Shown piece after piece: positions 10,235 through 19,053 of a DNA stretch of 43,382 bases. Within the stretch, counting starts at the first letter, position 1; each line of letters begins with the position of its first letter. The DNA is from Silanimonas sp. (GTDB taxonomy: Bacteria; Pseudomonadota; Gammaproteobacteria; Xanthomonadales; Xanthomonadaceae): contig BPKK01000018.1 of the NCBI GenBank assembly GCA_026005095.1, positions 1-43,382 on the forward strand. Reading direction: 5' to 3'. The notes under the pieces are model-generated. The model saw nothing but the letters and a program-made list of their open reading frames with translations. It was not told where the DNA came from and made no database searches. The translations under genes and the position numbers were made by a program.

Positions 10235-12112
10235 ATGCTCGAATACCCCCGCTGGAAATTCATCCTGGCCGCGCTGATCCTGGTGCTGAGCACCCTGTAC
10301 GCGCTGCCCAACCTCTACAAGCAGGATGCGGCGGTGCAGATCACCGCCAACCGCGGCTCGGTGGTGGATGCCGCCCTGCGTGACCGGGTGGCTGGCCTGC
10401 TGGATACCGCCGGCATTCCTTACAAGTCGGTGGCCGAGGAGGGCGGCAACCTGCTGGTCAGGCTTTCCAGCGATGACCAGCTGCGTGCCGCGCAGCTGCT
10501 GCGATCCGAGTTCGAGGGTGGCTATACGGTGGCGCAGAATCTCGCCTCCACCGTGCCGCGTTGGCTCGAGCTGATCGGTGCCCGGCCGATGCTGCTCGGC
10601 CTCGACCTGCAGGGCGGCGTGCACTTTCTGCTGCAGGTGGACCAGAAAGCCGCACTGGAGAAGCGCGAGTCTGCCTATGCCGAGCAGATCCGCGTGGTGC
10701 TGCGCGAGCAACGCATCGGCGCCCAGGAAGTACTGGTGCGCCCGAATGACATCCTGGTGCGCCTGAGCCGGGCCGAGGACCTCTCGCGGGCGATGGCGCG
10801 GGTGGCCGCCGACGCCCCGGAGTTGACTCTGCAGCCGCTTTCCGGCAGCGCCGGCCCCGGCTTCACCGCCGCATTGCCGCCGGCTGCCGTGCAGGCACTG
10901 CTCACTGAAACCATCAATCAGAACGCGGCCATCCTGCGCAACCGCATCAACGCGCTGGGCGTGGCCGAGCCGATCGTGCAGCGCCAAGGCGACTCGCGCA
11001 TCGTGGTACAGCTGCCGGGCGTGCAAGACACCGCGCTGGCCAAGCGGGTGATCGGCGCCACCGCCACCCTCGAATACCGCGCCGCCCTGCTCACCGGCAC
11101 CGACGCCATCGAGGCCGAGCGCACCGGCCGCATTCCGCCGGAGGGTCGGCTCTACTACATGCGCGAGCGCGCGCCGGACGGCAGCCGTATCCCGGTGGTG
11201 CTGGCCAAGCGGGTGATCGCTTCCGGCGACCAGCTGGTGGCCGCCACCTCGATCACCGACCCGGAAACCGGCACGCCGGGCGTGTCGGTGACGCTGAACG
11301 CTTCCGCCGGCCAGCGCATGTTCGAGTTCACCTCGCAGAACGTCGGCAAGCCGATGGCGGTGGTCTACATCGAGCGCACCCCTGAGGTGCGCACCGTCGA
11401 TGGCCAGGAGGTGCGCAGCACGCGGGTGACCGAGGAGGTCATCTCGCTCGCTACCATCCGCGGCGTGTTCGGCCGCCAGTTCCAGACCACCGGCCTCGAG
11501 AGCCCGGCCGAGGCCCAGCAGCTCGCCCTGCTGCTGCGCTCGGGCGCGCTCGCCGCGCCGATGGAGTTCGTCGAGGAGCGCATCATCGGTCCTAGCCTCG
11601 GTGCCGAGAACATCGAGCGCGGCGTGAAGACCATTGTCGCCTCCTTCCTCATCGTGCTGGTGTTCTTCCTCGTCTACTACCGCATGTTCGGGTTGGTGAC
11701 GAACCTCGCCCTGCTGATCAACCTGCTGATGCTGGTGGCCATCATGTCGATCATGGGGGCCACCATGACGCTGCCTGGCCTGGCGGCGATCGCGCTCACC
11801 GTGGGGTTGTCGGTGGACGCCAACGTGCTGATCAACGAGCGCATCCGCGAGGAGCTTCGGGCCGGTAACACGCCGCTCAACTCCATCGTAGTGGGCTACG
11901 AGAAGGCTTCGGGTACCATCTTCGACGCCAACATCACCACCCTGCTGGCGGGCGTGGCGCTGTTCGTGTTCGGCACCGGCCCGATCAAGGGCTTCGCCAT
12001 CGCGCTCATCATCGGCATCCTGACCTCGATGTACACCGCCGTCTCGGTGTCGCGCGGCATCGTCACCCTGATCTATGGCGGCCGCCGGAAGCTGGCCGGC
12101 CTGGCCATCTGA
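10235..12112 (+). CDS. secD: Protein translocase subunit SecD
   Basis: A 625-residue RND-family membrane protein that, with SecF, uses the proton-motive force to help pull proteins through SecYEG. TM1 is near the N-terminus (FILAALILVLSTLYALP). The large periplasmic P1 domain contains the LLGLDLQGGVHFLLQVD motif, followed by the second periplasmic part and five C-terminal TMs including the conserved ALTVGLSVDANVLINERIREE proton-path segment and GPIKGFAIALIIGI. Length matches gammaproteobacterial SecD. secF begins 13 nt later. Confidence 0.98.
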   Translation: MLEYPRWKFILAALILVLSTLYALPNLYKQDAAVQITANRGSVVDAALRDRVAGLLDTAGIPYKSVAEEGGNLLVRLSSDDQLRAAQLLRSEFEGGYTVAQNLASTVPRWLELIGARPMLLGLDLQGGVHFLLQVDQKAALEKRESAYAEQIRVVLREQRIGAQEVLVRPNDILVRLSRAEDLSRAMARVAADAPELTLQPLSGSAGPGFTAALPPAAVQALLTETINQNAAILRNRINALGVAEPIVQRQGDSRIVVQLPGVQDTALAKRVIGATATLEYRAALLTGTDAIEAERTGRIPPEGRLYYMRERAPDGSRIPVVLAKRVIASGDQLVAATSITDPETGTPGVSVTLNASAGQRMFEFTSQNVGKPMAVVYIERTPEVRTVDGQEVRSTRVTEEVISLATIRGVFGRQFQTTGLESPAEAQQLALLLRSGALAAPMEFVEERIIGPSLGAENIERGVKTIVASFLIVLVFFLVYYRMFGLVTNLALLINLLMLVAIMSIMGATMTLPGLAAIALTVGLSVDANVLINERIREELRAGNTPLNSIVVGYEKASGTIFDANITTLLAGVALFVFGTGPIKGFAIALIIGILTSMYTAVSVSRGIVTLIYGGRRKLAGLAI

Positions 12113-12125
12113 CCGGAGTCTCCGC

Positions 12126-13082
12126 GTGTTCCGCCTCATTCCCTACCAGACCAACATCGACTTCCTGCGCCTGCGCTGGGTATGGCTTGCCATCGGCCTC
12201 GGGCTGATGCTGGCCTCGGCGCTGCTGATTCCTTTCAAGGGTTTCAACTTCGCGCTCGATTTCACCGGCGGCACCGTGGCCGAGCTGCGCTTCGAGCAAC
12301 CGCCGGACCTCGAGCAGCTGCGCGCCAGGCTCACCGCCGAGGGCTTCAGCAGCCCGGTGGTGCAGACTTTCGGCTCGGATCGCGACGTGATCGTGCGCCT
12401 GCAGCCGCGCCCGCAGGACGTGGAGGGCGGCGCCGAGGCCATGGCGGCGGCCGGCGGCATCATCGCCGATGTGCTGAGTACGCCGGACAACCGCGCCACC
12501 GTGGTGCGATCCGACTTCGTCGGACCGCAGGTGGGCCGCGAGCTGGCCGAGAATGGCCTGCTGGCGCTCGGCTTCGTGGTGATCGGCTTCCTCGTCTACA
12601 TCACGGTGCGATTCGAGTGGAAGTTCGCGGTGGCTGCCATCATCACCTCGCTGCACGACGTGCTGCTGGTGCTGGGCTGGTTCTCGCTCAACGGCCACGA
12701 GTTCGACCTCTACGTGCTGGCCGGCGTGCTCTCGGTGATGGGCTACTCGATCAACGACACCATCGTGATCTTCGACCGCGTGCGCGAAAACTTCCGCAGC
12801 ATGCACAAGGTGGAGCCGGTTAAGGTGCTGAACAACGCCATCAACGGCACGCTCTCGCGCACCATCATCACCTCGCTGGCCACCTTCCTGTCGGTGTTCG
12901 CGCTCTACCTGTTCGGCGGCGCCAGCCTGCGGGGCATGGCCGAGTCGCAGATGGTGGGCATCGTCGTCGGCACGTTGTCCTCGATTTTCCTGGCTTGCCC
13001 GCTGCTGCTGTGGATGAACGTGAACAAGCAGGATCTGCTTCCGAAAGCGCGCGATACCTCGGATCTCGACCGCCGTCCCTGA
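12126..13082 (+). CDS. secF: Protein translocase subunit SecF
   Basis: A 318-residue partner of SecD. The start is GTG at 12126 (MFRLIPYQ), with GGAG 8 nt upstream; an in-frame ATG further upstream would overlap the end of secD. Visible features are TM1 (WVWLAIGLGLMLASALLI), the DFTGGT motif, VGRELAENGLLALGFVVIGFL, the TM4 motif SVMGYSINDTIVIFDRVREN, and RTIITSLATFLSVFALY. It ends the Sec accessory operon and is followed by a strong intrinsic terminator. Confidence 0.97.
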   Translation: MFRLIPYQTNIDFLRLRWVWLAIGLGLMLASALLIPFKGFNFALDFTGGTVAELRFEQPPDLEQLRARLTAEGFSSPVVQTFGSDRDVIVRLQPRPQDVEGGAEAMAAAGGIIADVLSTPDNRATVVRSDFVGPQVGRELAENGLLALGFVVIGFLVYITVRFEWKFAVAAIITSLHDVLLVLGWFSLNGHEFDLYVLAGVLSVMGYSINDTIVIFDRVRENFRSMHKVEPVKVLNNAINGTLSRTIITSLATFLSVFALYLFGGASLRGMAESQMVGIVVGTLSSIFLACPLLLWMNVNKQDLLPKARDTSDLDRRP

Positions 13083-13102
13083 GGCCGGGCTGCCCGTGCT
13101 TC

Positions 13103-13143
13103 ACGACGAAGGCCGCGGAAACCCTGCGGCCTTCGTCGTTTTC
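13103..13143 (+). terminator. Intrinsic terminator after secF
   Basis: A perfect 14-bp stem (ACGACGAAGGCCGC at 13103-13116, its complement at 13126-13139) encloses a 9-nt loop and runs into TTTT. It lies 20 nt after the secF stop, in the convergent gap with suhB. The T run favours plus-strand termination. The stem core CGAAGGCCGC/GCGGCCTTCG recurs downstream of the tRNA-Leu. Confidence 0.9.
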
Positions 13144-13185
13144 GCGCCTGCGGTCGCCGTGGCGTGAGGCCCAGGGGCGGGGCGT

Positions 13186-14022
13186 TCAGCCAGGCGTGCC
13201 GGCGGGGTTCAGCGGCGGCGGGGCGAAGCTGGCCAGCCAGCCGCTCTCCTGCACCGCCTTCTGCACTCGGTCCACGACTTTCATCGGGCCGGCGATCACC
13301 TGGCCTTCGAACAGCATCTTCTCGGAGCGCCCGCGAAAATCGCAGGCGCGGCCGCCGGCCTCGCGCACCAGCAGGATGCCGGCGGCGATGTCCCAGGGCT
13401 TCACCCCGGCCTCGAAGTAGCCGTCGCAGCGGCCGGCCGCCACCCAGGCGAGGTCGAGGGCGGCAGAACCGCTGCGGCGCACGTCCTCGGCCTCGGCCAG
13501 CAGCATCTCGATGGCCTTGAGCTGCGGCGCGAGGCGCTTGCGCTCGCGCGGCGGGAAGCCGCTCACCAGCACCGCGCCGGGCAGCTCGCGCTGGGTGTTG
13601 AGGCGCAGGCGGCGGTCGTTCAGCACCGCGCCCGAGCCGCGGCTGGCGCAGAACAGCTCGTTGCGCAGCGGATCGTAGATGACGGCATCGGTCGGCTCGC
13701 CGTTGTCGACGAGGGCGATCGAGACACAGAAGTGCGGGATGCCGCGCAGGTAGTTCGAGGTGCCGTCGAGCGGATCGACGACGAAGGTATGGCGGCCCTT
13801 GCCGGTCTGGCCGGTTTCCTCGCCGAGGATGGCGTAGTCGGGGTAGGCGCGCTTGAGCTCGCGTATGATCTCGCGCTCGGCCAGATCATCGACTTCACTG
13901 GCATAGTCCTGGCGGGCCTTCTCGACCACGTTGAGGCTGTCGAGGCGCGCCATGTTGCGCAGCAGGACGTTGCCCGCGGCGCGCGCGGCCTTGACCATGA
14001 CATTGACGACAGGGTTCTGCAT
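13186..14022 (-). CDS. suhB: Inositol monophosphatase family protein SuhB
   Basis: A 278-residue Mg-dependent phosphatase of the inositol monophosphatase fold. Metal-site motifs are present: [17 protein letters not shown] and the C-terminal [17 protein letters not shown]. In E. coli SuhB also acts with Nus factors in rRNA antitermination and maturation. The start at 14022 ([14 protein letters not shown]) matches the family N-terminus; the frame stays open further upstream without similarity. It is divergent from trmJ, as in other gammaproteobacteria. A -10-like TACACT lies about 70 nt upstream. Confidence 0.96.
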   Translation of the reverse strand: MQNPVVNVMVKAARAAGNVLLRNMARLDSLNVVEKARQDYASEVDDLAEREIIRELKRAYPDYAILGEETGQTGKGRHTFVVDPLDGTSNYLRGIPHFCVSIALVDNGEPTDAVIYDPLRNELFCASRGSGAVLNDRRLRLNTQRELPGAVLVSGFPPRERKRLAPQLKAIEMLLAEAEDVRRSGSAALDLAWVAAGRCDGYFEAGVKPWDIAAGILLVREAGGRACDFRGRSEKMLFEGQVIAGPMKVVDRVQKAVQESGWLASFAPPPLNPAGTPG

Positions 14023-14090
14023 GCACTGCCCGCCTCTTATCCGCCTGGTTGAAGAAGAACATCGGCCCGGTCCGTGCCGGGCCGGCGCGG

Positions 14091-14096
14091 AGTGTA
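14091..14096 (-). promoter_or_regulatory. -10-like element upstream of suhB
   Basis: On the minus strand the hexamer is TACACT (four of six consensus positions), 68 nt before the suhB start and within the 95-nt gap shared with trmJ. The expected -35 position is poor, so this is a weak call. Confidence 0.35.
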
Positions 14097-14117
14097 CCCG
14101 TTTTCCCGGAGGCTGCC

Positions 14118-14876
14118 TTGCGCGTGCTTGAACGGGTGCGGATGGTGCTGGTGGGCACCCAGCATCCGCGCAACATCGGTTCGGCGGCACGGGCCCTGAA
14201 GACCATGGGCTTCCAGACCCTGCACCTGGTGGCGCCGGAGCGCTTTCCGCATCCCGAGGCCCATGCCCTCGCCGCCGGCGCCGACGACCTGCTCGACGGG
14301 GCGCGGATCAGTGCCACGCTGGCCGAGGCCGTGGCCGGCTGCACCCTGGTGTTCGGCAGCACCGCCACCCAGCGCGCCGTGCCGATGCCCGAATACAGTC
14401 CGCGCGAGGCCGCAGCCCGTCTTCTGGAGGCTGCCGGGCAGGGGGAGGTGGCGCTGGTGTTCGGCCCCGAGCGTACCGGCCTCGAGAACGTCGAGCTGCA
14501 GCAGTGCCACGCCTCGGTGTGTATCCCCACCGATCCCGGATTCACCTCGCTCAATCTCGCTCAGGCGGTGCAGGTACTGGCCTATGAGCTGCGGTTGGCG
14601 GCCCTGGAGCGCGAGGGCCGGGAGGTGGTGCGCCCGCCGCTGGAGGTGCGCCGGCCAGCCACCCATGACGAGCTGGAGCGCTTCTTCGCCCATCTCGACG
14701 AGACCCTGCGTGACATCGACTTCCACAAGGGCCGCAGCGGGGTGACGGTGATGCGTCGCCTGCGCCGGCTGTTCCTGCGTGCCGCCCCCGATGAGCGCGA
14801 GGTGCGCATCCTCCACGGCATTCTTGCGGATGCCCAGCGCATGGCCCGGCTGGCGCAAAGACGGGAATCACAATAA
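14118..14876 (+). CDS. trmJ: tRNA (cytidine/uridine-32-2'-O)-methyltransferase TrmJ
   Basis: A SPOUT-class methyltransferase that 2'-O-methylates position 32 in tRNA using S-adenosylmethionine. Family blocks are [55 protein letters not shown] (the knot) and, at the C-terminus, [10 protein letters not shown] before [15 protein letters not shown] start at 14118 is preferred because GGAGG (14108-14112) lies 5 nt upstream, giving 252 residues, the usual size. An in-frame ATG at 14049 would add 23 residues with no similarity, and a GTG at 14124 is an alternative. It is divergent from suhB. Confidence 0.93.
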   Translation: MRVLERVRMVLVGTQHPRNIGSAARALKTMGFQTLHLVAPERFPHPEAHALAAGADDLLDGARISATLAEAVAGCTLVFGSTATQRAVPMPEYSPREAAARLLEAAGQGEVALVFGPERTGLENVELQQCHASVCIPTDPGFTSLNLAQAVQVLAYELRLAALEREGREVVRPPLEVRRPATHDELERFFAHLDETLRDIDFHKGRSGVTVMRRLRRLFLRAAPDEREVRILHGILADAQRMARLAQRRESQ

Positions 14877-14925
14877 TCGTCAAACCGTGTCACACTCAGC
14901 GGGTTTCCGTTTCCCAAGGTCGAGG

Positions 14926-15843
14926 ATGGACGGGCGGTACCGCTTCTGCTTCTGCGCATTCGCACTGATGGTGTTCATGGCCCTGGCCGCGGCGGCCCGG
15001 GCTGAATCCGGCATCCTCGTCCTCGGCCGTATCAGCGATGATCCGCAGCGCCATTACGACCAGCTGAAGCCCTTGCTCGACTACGTTGTGCCGCGCATGG
15101 CCGATGTCGGCATCCGCGAAGGACGCATCCTGATGGCCCCGGATGCCTCGCGCATGACGAGCTACCTGCGCCATGGTCGGGTGGACTGGGTGACCGAGAC
15201 GGCCGGCAGTGGCCTTCTGCTGATCGACCGCGCCGGCGCCCTGCCGGTGCTGTTCACCGAGCGCGATGGCGTGCGTTATTACCGCTCGGTGCTGTTCGTG
15301 CGCCACGACTCGGCGGTGCAGGGTCTGCGCGACCTGCGCGGACGGAGGCTGGCGCTGCAGCGTCCGGGCTCCACCAGCGCCTACCTGTTGCCGGCGATCA
15401 CCCTGCTCGACCATGGAGTGCCGATGGAAATCCTGCCGAGCCCGGCCGACCATCCGCGCCCCGGCAGTGTGGGCTATGTGTTCGCCAACTCCGAGGCCAA
15501 CATCGCCACCTGGGTGCTGAAGGGCGTGGTGGACGCCGGGGCCTTCAGCGAGGTGGACTTGGAGCAGCTCCGCGCCCAGGATCCGCGGGCGGGGTCCTTG
15601 CGGGTGGTGGGCCGCAGCCCGCAGGCGCCACGGGCGATGGAGCTGGTGCGCCCGGATCTCGATGCGCGGGTACGGCGGCGCCTCACCGATGTGCTGGCCG
15701 CCGCGGCCGAGGACCCGGAGGCAGCGCCGGCGCTGCGGCGTTTCTTCGGCACCACCGCCTTCCTGCGCCCGGAGCCGGCCGACCTCGCCGCCCTCGCGGT
15801 GCTGGCCGATGCCGCCCGCCGCACCCGGGAGGCCATCGAATGA
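14926..15843 (+). CDS. Periplasmic PhnD/SsuA-like substrate-binding protein
   Basis: A 305-residue exported binding protein. A signal peptide (about 1-26, FALMVFMALAAAARA) is followed by a type-II periplasmic-binding fold like that of PhnD (phosphonate/phosphite-binding) proteins. Visible segments are VLGRISDDPQRHYDQLKPLLDY, LRHGRVDWVTET, YYRSVLFVRHDS, LRDLRGRRLALQRPGSTSAYLLP and VGYVFANSEANIATWVLKGVVDAG. No ABC permease or ATPase is adjacent. Instead its stop overlaps the start of a membrane GGDEF-EAL protein, so it probably serves as a ligand sensor rather than for uptake, comparable in principle to NspS acting on MbaA in Vibrio. The ligand is unknown. Confidence 0.85.
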   Translation: MDGRYRFCFCAFALMVFMALAAAARAESGILVLGRISDDPQRHYDQLKPLLDYVVPRMADVGIREGRILMAPDASRMTSYLRHGRVDWVTETAGSGLLLIDRAGALPVLFTERDGVRYYRSVLFVRHDSAVQGLRDLRGRRLALQRPGSTSAYLLPAITLLDHGVPMEILPSPADHPRPGSVGYVFANSEANIATWVLKGVVDAGAFSEVDLEQLRAQDPRAGSLRVVGRSPQAPRAMELVRPDLDARVRRRLTDVLAAAAEDPEAAPALRRFFGTTAFLRPEPADLAALAVLADAARRTREAIE

Positions 15844-17933
15844 GGATCCGCTGGACCCTGCGCGCCCAGATGCTGGTCTGGGTGGGCCTGTGCGTGGGCA
15901 CGATCGCCCTGGTGTTCGCCGGGCTGATCTGGCGCGAGCAGCGCAGCTTCAGCGCTATGCGCGAGGGCGGCGATGCGCTGGTGCTGGAACTGCTGCGTGA
16001 CGGCCTCAGGCAGCGTGGCGATAGCCTCGCTGCGCAGCTCGCCGCCGCGGTGGCCAACCCGCTGTACTTCCTCGATCTCGACCGCATCGGCGAGTACGTG
16101 CGCAGCACCGGGCAGCAGGCCGACGTGGTGTACGTGCGGGTGGTGGACGCCGCCAGGCGCATCGTGCACGACGGCAGCCGCGACATCGCCCGCTTCGGCG
16201 AAATCGAAGCGGGCGCGGGTCGCCGACCCCCGGTACGCTGGGAGGGTGACCTGCTGCATCTCGAGGTGCCGGTGACCCTGGGCGAGCAGCGCATCGGCGC
16301 GGTACAGCTCGGGCTGTCGATGGCGCAGGGCCGGGTGGCGGCCCAGGCCTGGTCGCGCAGCGTCGAGCAGGCGCTCGCCAGTACCCGGGCGGCGCATGTG
16401 CAGTGGCTGCTCGGCGGCCTTGCCTGCCTGTTCGGGTTCGGCCTGGTCGGGTTGTATTCCCTGCGCAAGCGGGTGCTGAAGCCGATCCGCCTGCTGGCCG
16501 AGGCGGCCGCTGCGGTGGAGGCCGGGCGCTATGCCGAGGCCCGCGCCCTGCCGGTGCGCGATGACGAGATCGGCGACCTTACCCGGGTGTTCGTGCGTAT
16601 GGCCGATTCGGTGGAGCGCCACGAGCGCGATATCCGCCGCATCGCCTACACCGATCCACTTACCGGCCTCGGCAACCGCCTCGCGCTTTCCGAATCGCTG
16701 GAATCGCGCCTGCTCACCCTGCAGGCCAGCAGCGGCGAGTTGGCGCTGTTGTTCATCGATCTTGACGACATCAAGCGGGTGAACGACACCCTCGGCCACT
16801 ACATCGGCGACGAGCTGCTGGTCGAGGTGGCGGCGCGCATCCGCGAGGCCTGCGCGGCCGAAGACCTCGACGTGGTGGAGTTGGCGCGCTTCGGCGGCGA
16901 CGAGTTCGTGGTGCTGTTCCCCGGCGCTGACGTGCGCCGGCGCGCCGAGGCCCTGGCGCGGCGTATCCTCTCCACCATTGCCCGGCCGTTGCCGCTCGGC
17001 GAACGCGATCTCGTGGTCTCGGGCTCGATCGGCATCACCGTGTTCCCCGAGGACGCCGCCTCGGCAGCACAGATGATGAAGAACGCCGATATGGCGATGT
17101 ACCAGGCCAAGGCCGCCGGCAAGGGCTGCGTGCGCTTCTACTCGCGTGCCCTCGATGAGGCGGTGGAGCGCCGGGTGCGCCTCGAGCATGATCTGCGCGG
17201 GGCCTGGGAGCGTGGCGAAATGAGCCTTGCCTTCCAGCCGGTGTTCGACCTCACCGATGGCCGTGCGGTGGGCGCCGAAGCCCTGCTGCGCTGGAGCCAT
17301 CCGCACCTCGGCCTGGTGCCGCCCTCGGTGTTCATCGGCATCGCCGAGGAGAGCGGCCAGGTGGAAGACCTGGGCCGCTGGGTGCTGGAGGAGGCGATGC
17401 GCGCCGCTGCGGGTTGGGAGGCGCCGGTTGGCGGGCGCGGGCCCTTCGTGGCGATCAACATCTCGCCGCGTCAGCTCGCCCGCGGCGACCTGCCGGAAAC
17501 CGTGGAAGCCGTGCTCGCGCGCAGCGGTCTCGATCCGCGGCGCCTGCACCTCGAGCTCACCGAGACCGCCATCCTGCGCGACGAGGCCCAGGCCACCGCA
17601 GCCTTCACTCGCCTGCGTGCGGCCGGCGTGGGCGTGTGGCTAGACGATTTCGGCACCGGGTTTTCCGGCCTCTCGCACCTGCGCCGCGTGCCGGTGGACG
17701 GGGTGAAGATCGACCGTAGCTTCGTCACCGACCTCCTGCGCGACCCGAACGATCTCGCGCTCACCACCGGCGTCATCGCCATGGCCCACTCGCTCGGTGT
17801 CACGGTGGTGGCCGAGGGCATCGAGAACGAGGGCCAGCACGGCCTGCTGCGCGAGCGCGGCTGCCCCCTGGGGCAGGGCTTCTACCTCGGCAAGCCGATG
17901 CCCGGCGAGGAAGTGGCGCGGCTGTTCGGTTAG
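15840..17933 (+). CDS. Membrane GGDEF-EAL cyclic-di-GMP enzyme with periplasmic sensor
   Basis: A 697-residue inner-membrane protein: TM1 (about 8-30), a periplasmic region (about 31-187), TM2 (about 189-208, LLGGLACLFGFGLVGLYSL), a HAMP-like linker, a GGDEF domain (about 270-430, motif intact at about 352-356) and an EAL domain (about 455-690). The EAL domain keeps EALLRW, ELTETAI, DDFGTGFSGLSHL and KIDRSF, so both synthesis and hydrolysis of c-di-GMP are chemically possible. No RxxD inhibitory site is seen in its normal place before GGDEF. ATGA overlap with the upstream binding-protein gene implies co-translation and a shared signalling role. Which activity dominates cannot be told from sequence. 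Confidence 0.93.
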   Translation: MRIRWTLRAQMLVWVGLCVGTIALVFAGLIWREQRSFSAMREGGDALVLELLRDGLRQRGDSLAAQLAAAVANPLYFLDLDRIGEYVRSTGQQADVVYVRVVDAARRIVHDGSRDIARFGEIEAGAGRRPPVRWEGDLLHLEVPVTLGEQRIGAVQLGLSMAQGRVAAQAWSRSVEQALASTRAAHVQWLLGGLACLFGFGLVGLYSLRKRVLKPIRLLAEAAAAVEAGRYAEARALPVRDDEIGDLTRVFVRMADSVERHERDIRRIAYTDPLTGLGNRLALSESLESRLLTLQASSGELALLFIDLDDIKRVNDTLGHYIGDELLVEVAARIREACAAEDLDVVELARFGGDEFVVLFPGADVRRRAEALARRILSTIARPLPLGERDLVVSGSIGITVFPEDAASAAQMMKNADMAMYQAKAAGKGCVRFYSRALDEAVERRVRLEHDLRGAWERGEMSLAFQPVFDLTDGRAVGAEALLRWSHPHLGLVPPSVFIGIAEESGQVEDLGRWVLEEAMRAAAGWEAPVGGRGPFVAINISPRQLARGDLPETVEAVLARSGLDPRRLHLELTETAILRDEAQATAAFTRLRAAGVGVWLDDFGTGFSGLSHLRRVPVDGVKIDRSFVTDLLRDPNDLALTTGVIAMAHSLGVTVVAEGIENEGQHGLLRERGCPLGQGFYLGKPMPGEEVARLFG

Positions 17934-17945
17934 ACCGGGAAGGCT

Positions 17946-18566
17946 TCAGCCGAAGAGGGCGCCGAGCCGCTCCACCAGCCCCGGCAGGCTGCGCAGCAGG
18001 CCGTCCGAGAACAGGGCCAGCAGGCCGATCTGCAGCAGCCCGAGCGCCCAGGCCAGGGCGAGGGCATGGCCGTCGCGCTCGATCAGGGCCACGGCATAGA
18101 CCACCAGCACCAGGCCGAAGGGGTAGTTGGTGAGCGGGATCGGCAGGGCCAGCAGGAAACCCAGCACGAGCAGCAGAAGGCCGGTGAAGGCCCGCGCCGC
18201 GGGATGCTCGAAGACGCCGGTGCCGCGTGGGCGGCTGAAGCGTTCCAGCCAGTCCAGGGGGCGTGCCAGCCGGCGCTGGAAGCCGGCGAGATGACGGGCC
18301 TCGACGCGGCGGCGGCGCAGCCAGGCCGGCAGCCACGGGTGCTCGGCGAGGCAGAGCATCTGCAGGCCGGCGAACATCACCAGAGGGCCGCTGATGGCCC
18401 CGGCGCCGGCGGGCAGGGGCAGGAAGGCAGGGAGCACCGCCACCAGCAGGAACAGGCCATGGGCGCGTTCGCGGAAGCGGTCGAGCAGATCGCCGAGGCT
18501 TGGCGTGGCCGAGGGGTCGGCGGCGATGGCCTCGATCAGGCGGCGCGTGGTCCAGTCATCCTGCAT
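17946..18566 (-). CDS. ExoD-family exopolysaccharide synthesis protein
   Basis: A 206-residue membrane protein matching the ExoD family, named for a rhizobial protein affecting exopolysaccharide and alkali tolerance; the biochemical role is not established. It has an N-terminal cytoplasmic helix region (LGDLLDRFRERAHGLFLLVAVLPAFLPLPAGAGAISG, with the family's PLPxGAG-like turn), a basic central segment (LPAWLRRRRVEARH) and three C-terminal hydrophobic helices (AFTGLLLLVLGFLLALPI, FGLVLVVYAVALIERDG, ALALAWALGLLQIGLLAL). It lies convergent with the c-di-GMP gene, 12 nt apart. Surface polysaccharide and c-di-GMP are often linked, but no operon joins these two. Confidence 0.82.
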   Translation of the reverse strand: MQDDWTTRRLIEAIAADPSATPSLGDLLDRFRERAHGLFLLVAVLPAFLPLPAGAGAISGPLVMFAGLQMLCLAEHPWLPAWLRRRRVEARHLAGFQRRLARPLDWLERFSRPRGTGVFEHPAARAFTGLLLLVLGFLLALPIPLTNYPFGLVLVVYAVALIERDGHALALAWALGLLQIGLLALFSDGLLRSLPGLVERLGALFG

Positions 18567-18612
18567 GGCCGGCAGTGTGCCGTGGCCGGTATGACTGGCG
18601 GGTGGCTGGCAT

Positions 18613-19020
18613 TCAGAGCAGGTCGCCGCCGGCCGAGAGCAGGCGCTCCATACGGTCGCCCTGGCCGCCGATCTGCAGGATCAGGCGATCGACCTCGGCG
18701 GCATCGAGGGCGTCGTAGGGGCGGTTCTCGCAGAGCTGCAGGTAGGGCACGCCGTCGAGCTCGCCGATCGCCAGCCAGCCCACCCGCGACTGCCAGTTGA
18801 AGGCCAGCATGCGCCGGGCGTCGATGCCGGTGATGGGGGCGATGATGGTGCTGGCGCGCAGGAAGCGGCGGCCGTCGTCGTCCTCGAGCTCGGCGAGGAA
18901 CACGCTCTGGTGGCGCCGGCCGCCCTCCAGCGAGAGTTCAGCGCAGAGCACATAGGGCTCGTTGGTGGTCACGTGGAAGTTGGCCTGCACGTGGCCACGG
19001 ATCTGTTCGAAGTTCTGCAT
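18613..19020 (-). CDS. Conserved-looking hypothetical protein, 135 aa
   Basis: I do not recognise this family with certainty. The protein is soluble, acidic and without a signal peptide or membrane segment. Its alternating beta-strand pattern (YVLCAELSLE, HQSVFLAELED, RRFLRASTIIAPI, VGWLAIGELDGVPYLQLCEN) followed by a C-terminal helix (AAEVDRLILQIGGQGDRMERLL) loosely recalls CesT/YbjN-like chaperone folds, at low confidence. The start at 19020 has GGGAG 8 nt upstream. It diverges from the alkyltransferase-like gene with only 33 nt between starts, so the two promoters must overlap. It lies 46 nt before the ExoD-like gene on the same strand. Confidence 0.72.
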   Translation of the reverse strand: MQNFEQIRGHVQANFHVTTNEPYVLCAELSLEGGRRHQSVFLAELEDDDGRRFLRASTIIAPITGIDARRMLAFNWQSRVGWLAIGELDGVPYLQLCENRPYDALDAAEVDRLILQIGGQGDRMERLLSAGGDLL

Positions 19021-19041
19021 GGCACCGCTCCCGGGAGGGGC

Positions 19042-19047
19042 TATCGT
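19042..19047 (+). promoter_or_regulatory. -10-like TATCGT directly before the alkyltransferase-like gene
   Basis: TATCGT ends six bases before the ATG at 19054, so transcription seven bases downstream would start on the A of the start codon. The GGAGGGG at 19034-19040 is too far (13 nt) to serve as a normal ribosome-binding site. The same geometry occurs at 4569-4574 and 32129-32134. Confidence 0.3.
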
Positions 19048-19053
19048 AGCGCC

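Noticed and set aside
14049..14117. ATG at 14049 as the trmJ start
   Set aside because: It would add 23 residues without family similarity and lacks a ribosome-binding site. TTG 14118 has GGAGG at optimal spacing.
14877..14893. Pho-box-like TCGTCAA and GTGTCAC before the PhnD-like gene
   Set aside because: Only two weak units at 10-bp rather than 11-bp spacing. The first is poor and there is no -10 at the right distance.
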